DNA from: Saccharopolyspora spinosa NRRL 18395
GTDB taxonomy: Bacteria > Actinomycetota > Actinomycetes > Mycobacteriales > Pseudonocardiaceae
Length of the DNA stretch: 64,000 bases
Assembly: GCF_000194155.1 (NCBI RefSeq)
Contig: NZ_GL877880.1
Location: forward strand, 345,465-409,464
Direction of reading: 5' to 3'
Positions 59,870 to 64,000 of this stretch are shown in pieces (the first letter of the stretch is position 1; each line of letters starts with the position of its first letter). Below the pieces are notes generated by a model. The model did not search any database. It saw only the letters and a list, made by a program, of their open reading frames with translations, and was not told where the DNA came from. Made by a program: the position numbers and the translations under genes.

Positions 59870-62800
59870 GTGGACATCGACCGGGGGAACAAACGGGTGC
59901 TGTGGTGCCCGTGCCGCCGGCTTCCATGTCTGCTCGGCTCCCACGCGCGCGAAGCTCACCGCAGCCCTGTGACCGCGCGGCTGGCCCCGGAGCTCGCGGC
60001 CCCGGCGGAGCCGCCCCGCACGGCCGCGGCGGACGCCCCGCCCGCCCCCGGCCTGTGGCACCCGTTGACCATCGCGGACGCGAACGCAATGCTCTCCGAC
60101 GGCGGCTACGGCCTGCGAGTCGAGCGGTCAGCGCAGGGCGCGCTGCGGCTCAGCGGCTTCGGTGCCGGTGCCGGGTTGCCGCTGGGCGCCGCACCGAACT
60201 GGTCCGATCTCTACCGCGCCCTGGTCCGGTTGCGCCGCACCCGCCGCGTCTTCGACCCGGCCTGGCTGCACCGGCTGACCCGGTCGCTGGCCTCGGACGT
60301 CAACACCGGCGGATCGGTCCCGCTGCCCGCCGACCGCGTCGACCTGCTGACCTCGGAACGGCGGCAGCTCGCCGAGGACTGCCTCGCCGCGGTGCTAGGC
60401 CCGAACCGCAGCGTGCCGTTCCCTGCGGAGCGGATCATCGTCAGTGGTCCGGCGCGCATCGTTGAGCTGCGAGCCGTCGGATCCCGCGAGCGTGCCCAGC
60501 GTCAGCTCCGCGGCTGGGAACGGATTTCGTCCATTGTGGAATCCGACCCCGACCTGCGGATGCACTGCGCCACCCAGCCGGTGCCGGCCGCCGTGGTGGA
60601 CACCGCCACCGGTTCGGCCGCCCTGACCCGCATCGCCGAGCCCGCGCCGGCGCATCCCACGCACCCGGGCGGCACCATCGCGGCCGACCTGGCCACGCTG
60701 CTGCACCCGGCCGGCGACGGCGCGCCGGGACTGCTGCGCGTGGTGCTGGACAACCGCTTCGAGCGGCGCGAGGACGAACTCGACTACTTCCTAGAGCACT
60801 TCGTCCGTCCGCTGCTGCGGACCTTCCGGCTGGCCCTCGACTCGCACGGGGTCGGGCTGTTCGCGCTGGGCGGGGCCGAGGTCGCCTTCGAGCTCTCGCC
60901 GGAAATGCAGGCCACCGGCCGGATCGTGGTGACCGACTACCTGCGGGTGAGTCACGAGCCGACCCGGGCCGAGGTCGCGGCGGGAGCGCGTGCGCTGGTC
61001 GAGACCCTCGACGAGCTCGGCGCCGGGTTCAGCCGACTCGATTCCGGGCGGCGGGAGAGCCGGGTGCGACGGGCCGTCAACCGGGTGATCGCTGAGGAAC
61101 TGCGCTTCCTGGCACCGAGCACCGCGGAACTGCTCTCCGGCGAGCAACCGCTGCAGTGCTACGTCCACACCGTGCCGGAAACCCAGGACGCGGTGCTGAA
61201 ATCGGTGCTGGACCGGGTCCAGCAGCGCACCCGGCAACGCCGCTGGGACGACCGGTTGCCGCAGCCGGCCGTCGTGATCGACGTGGACCTGTGCGGACTC
61301 GTGCCACTGCAGCGGATCCTGGACGCCGCGCGGTCGGTCTCGGGCCCCCGCCCTGGTGCGCCGGACGGCATCCTGGAGCTGGCCGGCCCCGGCACGCTGC
61401 CGGTGCTGCCGACCCACACCGCTGCTACCTGGTGGAACTTCGTGGAGCTCAGCGGCCTGCGCGACCGCTACCCGTCGGTGGACTGGGACGAGGTGCGTGC
61501 CGACTTCACGCGCGCTTTCCTGGCCAGGCCGCGGGAAAGGCTGCGCACCGACAGCGCGAATGCCGGGCTCGCCCGGTTCGTTTGGGACGTGCAGGACGCC
61601 GGCGGGCGGGTGGTGTTCTGCACCGGGCGTCGCGAGCGGTTCCGCGAGCACACCGAGGAGGCGCTCGCCGCCGGCGGAGTGCTGGACGCGACGCTGTTGT
61701 GCCTGCCCGAGGACGGCGGGTGCCCGCGTTCCGAGCTGAATGTGGAGAAGCTCCGAGAACTCGGCGACGTCGACGTCGTGGCGGTCTTCGACGACGAACT
61801 GGCGAACCGCATCGCAGTGACCAAGGAGTTCGGCGGGGCGATCCCGGTCGCCGTCGAGATCCCCGGCCTGGCCGCCGAACGCCTACCGGACCAGCCGGTG
61901 GCCGACACCGCGGCCGTGATCGCCACCTTCGAGACCACGCCCCGCCTCGGGGCGCGCAGCGGTCCCCGTCTGTCCAACACGCATTCGCTGGAAGAGCTGC
62001 AGATCGGCGCACTGCGCAAGAACCGCTTGGCGCAGCAGTGGGCGGTGCACCTCACCGAGCAAGAATCGCGGTCCATTGTGGATTCGGTGCTCGCCGACGT
62101 GGACCGGGCGGCGGCGCGGACCGGGCGCCGCGCGGTCGCGAAGTTCGGCATCGACGAGCGCAGCGAGCCGGAGCAGGTCCTGGCGGCGGTGCACCACGTT
62201 TTTACCCGCAAGCAGTTCATCAAGGGATCGCGGTCCAACTACCAGCCGGCTGACCTGCGGCGGGACGCCGAACCGTTCGTGCGCCGAGGCGAACCCATCG
62301 AGGTGGTGCTGCTCGGTTTCCCGGTCAAGCAGTGCCTGAACCGGCTGAAGGCGGGCGGCCCGCTGCCGGACTTCGCCGAACTCGGCGCGATGGCGCGGCT
62401 GCGGGAGCTCCAGCGGGTGGTCAGCGCGGTGCATGCGCCCGGCCTGCACTTCAACATCCTCACCGACGGCAGGCACTTCCGCAGTCGGCCGCACGCGATC
62501 ACCGACGCCTACCAGCGGAAGCTGCGCGAGTACATCGACCTGGTCGGCATCGGCGACCGGACCAACGTCGAGGAGATCGACGAGGTCGCGGAGCGGCGGC
62601 TGGGCCCCGGGCTCCCGGCCGTGCGCGCCACCCGGATCGCCGGTTACCGGCGACTGCTCGCCGACTCGTTGCGGCACTTCGACATCACCGACAACCCGCT
62701 GCGGACCCTGGAGCAGGTGCACTCGCGCACCGCCACGATGGACGAGTTCGCGCCGCACGTCATCGGGCTGTTCCGGGAAATCCTGATGTCGCTGGTGTAT

Positions 62801-63349
62801 TCGGTGCCGGTCGCGGTGCCGCCCGGGACGGACCGGTTGGAGTGGTCCACCGCGGTCTACGCGGACATCTACAACGTGACCGACCAGAGCGTGCCGGGCG
62901 ACGTGCGGCAGGCACGGTGCGCGGTGCTTCGCCGGGCGTGGCACACGGTGCTCCGCTACATGGCGACGATGCAGGCGGACGAGGAGTTCGGCTACGAGCG
63001 GATGTTCCCGAACCGCGTGCGGCTGACCCTCAGCGCAGTCCGCAAGGGCTGCCTCGGGTTCACCTACCTCGGCGGATCGGGCCTGCTGCCCTGGCAGGGC
63101 ACCGGCGTGCTCGACACCCGCGGCCACGTGGCGGTCGACTTCGCGATCTCGCTGCTGGACCAGGGATTCGTGCCGGTGTACTCGCCGCTGCTCGGCTCCC
63201 GCCAACCGTGGCTGATGGTGCCGGCGCAGCACACCCACCTGGCGGAAGCCCCGGGTGTCGCGGTACCGGCCCAAAGAGGAGCGGCAACACCACCGGGAAT
63301 CCGCCTGGACCAGGACTTCGCAACCAGAGCCCGCCTCCGCCGGAAGTAG
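59870..63349 (+). CDS. Giant multidomain protein with HAD and isocyanide-synthase (Dit1/PvcA) domains
   Basis: 1,159 residues from GTG 59870 (1,126 from GTG 59969, which begins VTARLAPELAAPAEP; neither has a good ribosome site). Residues about 760-1110 match the Dit1/PvcA/IsnA isocyanide-synthase family: RRGEPIEVVLLGFPVKQCLN, RLKAGGPLPDFAELGAMARL, NILTDGRHF and a C-terminal MFPNRVRLTLSAVRKGCLGF with LPWQGTGVLDTRGH. This family makes an isonitrile from an amino group and ribulose 5-phosphate. Residues about 465-655 look HAD-like (VVIDVDLCG, GGRVVFCTGRRERF, VAVFDDELANRIAV). The first 460 residues are unassigned; a stretch near 295-355 (FVRPLLRTFRLALDSHGVGL) faintly recalls IucA/IucC siderophore synthetases. 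The canonical His near the PvcA C-terminus is replaced (SAVRK). No partner oxygenase is adjacent. Confidence 0.8.
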   Translation: MDIDRGNKRVLWCPCRRLPCLLGSHAREAHRSPVTARLAPELAAPAEPPRTAAADAPPAPGLWHPLTIADANAMLSDGGYGLRVERSAQGALRLSGFGAGAGLPLGAAPNWSDLYRALVRLRRTRRVFDPAWLHRLTRSLASDVNTGGSVPLPADRVDLLTSERRQLAEDCLAAVLGPNRSVPFPAERIIVSGPARIVELRAVGSRERAQRQLRGWERISSIVESDPDLRMHCATQPVPAAVVDTATGSAALTRIAEPAPAHPTHPGGTIAADLATLLHPAGDGAPGLLRVVLDNRFERREDELDYFLEHFVRPLLRTFRLALDSHGVGLFALGGAEVAFELSPEMQATGRIVVTDYLRVSHEPTRAEVAAGARALVETLDELGAGFSRLDSGRRESRVRRAVNRVIAEELRFLAPSTAELLSGEQPLQCYVHTVPETQDAVLKSVLDRVQQRTRQRRWDDRLPQPAVVIDVDLCGLVPLQRILDAARSVSGPRPGAPDGILELAGPGTLPVLPTHTAATWWNFVELSGLRDRYPSVDWDEVRADFTRAFLARPRERLRTDSANAGLARFVWDVQDAGGRVVFCTGRRERFREHTEEALAAGGVLDATLLCLPEDGGCPRSELNVEKLRELGDVDVVAVFDDELANRIAVTKEFGGAIPVAVEIPGLAAERLPDQPVADTAAVIATFETTPRLGARSGPRLSNTHSLEELQIGALRKNRLAQQWAVHLTEQESRSIVDSVLADVDRAAARTGRRAVAKFGIDERSEPEQVLAAVHHVFTRKQFIKGSRSNYQPADLRRDAEPFVRRGEPIEVVLLGFPVKQCLNRLKAGGPLPDFAELGAMARLRELQRVVSAVHAPGLHFNILTDGRHFRSRPHAITDAYQRKLREYIDLVGIGDRTNVEEIDEVAERRLGPGLPAVRATRIAGYRRLLADSLRHFDITDNPLRTLEQVHSRTATMDEFAPHVIGLFREILMSLVYSVPVAVPPGTDRLEWSTAVYADIYNVTDQSVPGDVRQARCAVLRRAWHTVLRYMATMQADEEFGYERMFPNRVRLTLSAVRKGCLGFTYLGGSGLLPWQGTGVLDTRGHVAVDFAISLLDQGFVPVYSPLLGSRQPWLMVPAQHTHLAEAPGVAVPAQRGAATPPGIRLDQDFATRARLRRK

Positions 63350-63471
63350 CCCTCCCACAGCTCACCCCGTGAGTGCTTTTCGGTGCTGCGGAGACTGTTT
63401 GGGAACTTGGTCCTGCCTGGAGGTTCCGGTGGCAGCCCAAGCGGGAGCGGTCCGGTTCTGCCTGCCAACCA

Positions 63472-63603
63472 GTGTGAAGCGAACGGCCTGTTCACGTCGG
63501 TAGGTGGCACGAACGGTCCGTTCACTCCAGGCACCTTGATACAGATACCGGGCTGTTGGTGTGAAGCGAACGGCCTGTTCGCTTCGATAGGTGGCACGAA
63601 CGG
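63472..63603. repeat. Repeated GAACGG-type palindromes, cut by an IS
   Basis: A 45-bp unit starting GTGTGAAGCGAACGGCCTG occurs at 63472-63516 and 63559-63603. Inside are the palindromes GAACGGCCTGTTC (63481 and 63568) and GAACGGTCCGTTC (63511). The fourth expected palindrome is cut after GAACGG at 63603, where IS-type sequence begins. Confidence 0.75.
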
Positions 63604-63618
63604 ATGCTCCTATAGATG

Positions 63619-64000
63619 TCAAGCGGCGGGTGCAAGGTCGTTTTGGGTGACTTGTGTGGTGGTCAGGGCGTGGTAGACCTCGCGGGCGACGAATCGTTTG
63701 AGGCAGCGCATGATCTCTTTCTTCGAGAGTCCTTCCTTGGTGCGGCGTTGGACGTAGGCGCGGGTGCGTTCGTCGTGGCGCATGCGGACCAGGACGATGG
63801 TGTGCAGGGCGTTGTTGGCGGCGCGGTCGCCGCCGCGGTTGAGGCGGTGGCGGTGGGTGCGGCCGGAGGACGCGGGGATCGGTGCGGCCGCGGTCAGGTG
63901 CGCGAACGCTGCTTCGGAGCGCATGCGTTCGGGGTTGTCCCCGGCGGAGGTCAGCAGCTGGCCGGCGGTTTCGGGGCCGACGCCGAACAGCTCCAGCAGT
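63619..64000 (-). CDS. IS110-family transposase, C-terminal part (continues past window)
   Basis: About 126 residues visible, open to the window end: LLELFGVGPETAGQLLTSAG, then FAHLTAAAPIPASSGRTHRH, RGGDRAANNALHTIVLVRMR and KEIMRCLKRFVAREVYHAL. This is the transposase_20 domain of IS110/IS1111 elements, including the hairpin-forming helix and the conserved serine in IPASSGRTHRH. The N-terminal DEDD domain lies outside the window. The right edge of the element seems to be close to 63604. Confidence 0.9.
   Translation of the reverse strand, partial: LLELFGVGPETAGQLLTSAGDNPERMRSEAAFAHLTAAAPIPASSGRTHRHRLNRGGDRAANNALHTIVLVRMRHDERTRAYVQRRTKEGLSKKEIMRCLKRFVAREVYHALTTTQVTQNDLAPAA

Noticed and set aside
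60745..60930. IucA/IucC-like siderophore synthetase domain in the large protein
   Set aside because: Similarity is limited to one helical stretch (RPLLRTFRLALDSHGVGL); the ATP-binding motifs are not visible, so it is noted but not called.

Overview
The window is high-GC actinobacterial chromosome spanning the replication origin. Gene order from murJ through parAB, rpmH, dnaA, dnaN, recF and gyrBA to pknAB and fhaA follows the Mycobacterium/Pseudonocardiaceae pattern. The gnd gene between dnaN and recF, the separate murJ and pseudokinase genes, and the general style of the accessory genes suggest a Pseudonocardiaceae member, probably Saccharopolyspora or a close relative. The genus is an inference; no rRNA gene is present.

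Region 1 (1-11,700) holds murJ (5' end cut by the window), a pseudokinase gene, sigM with its anti-sigma factor, trxB, trxA, cwlM, a GNAT gene, an aminotransferase and a ddl-type ligase. Region 2 (11,700-17,700, minus strand) is the rpmH-rnpA-yidD-yidC-jag-rsmG-parA-parB block. It carries five perfect parS sites and one near-parS within 3.1 kb, three of these six inside parB, parA and rsmG. Region 3 (18,100-32,900) is dnaA, the 1.3 kb dnaA-dnaN oriC spacer with clustered DnaA boxes and a probable DnaA-trio unwinding element, then dnaN, gnd, an ISL3-type insertion sequence, recF, a DUF721 gene, gyrB, gyrA and a DUF3566 membrane gene. Region 4 (33,000-35,500) has tRNA-Ile, a DLW-39 mini-protein, tRNA-Ala, a gutted integrative element bounded by 47-bp copies of the tRNA-Ala 3' end, a G+T-skewed stretch and a transporter fragment. 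Region 5 (35,470-41,330) has a ClpN/HTH pair, a SRPBCC gene, a CwsA-like protein, ppiA, a rhomboid, a PH-like membrane protein, crgA, a decayed sortase gene and pabA. Region 6 (41,470-50,781, minus strand) is the fhaA-fhaB-pstP-rodA-pbpA-pknA-pknB operon, in which phosphorylation controls wall growth. Its partners MurJ, the pseudokinase and CwlM lie at the other end of the window. Region 7 (51,000-64,000) is accessory: tRNA-Leu, an HD protein, a hydrolase with an IclR regulator, a NAD(P)-binding protein, an FAD oxidase divergent from an amino-acid deaminase/aldolase, a TetR regulator, a very large protein with a C-terminal isocyanide-synthase (Dit1/PvcA) domain and an IS110-type transposase at the edge.

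The strongest candidate for an undescribed system is the 1,159-residue protein at 59,870-63,349. A HAD-like domain sits in front of a Dit1/PvcA isocyanide-synthase domain, and about 460 further N-terminal residues are of unclear family. A TetR gene is divergent from it, and no partner oxygenase is visible. Other notable structures are a four-copy dispersed palindromic repeat family, an ISL3 element that landed in a perfect 28-bp palindrome, a 221-bp nested inverted repeat inside the tRNA-Ala island remnant, and DnaA-box groups outside oriC.
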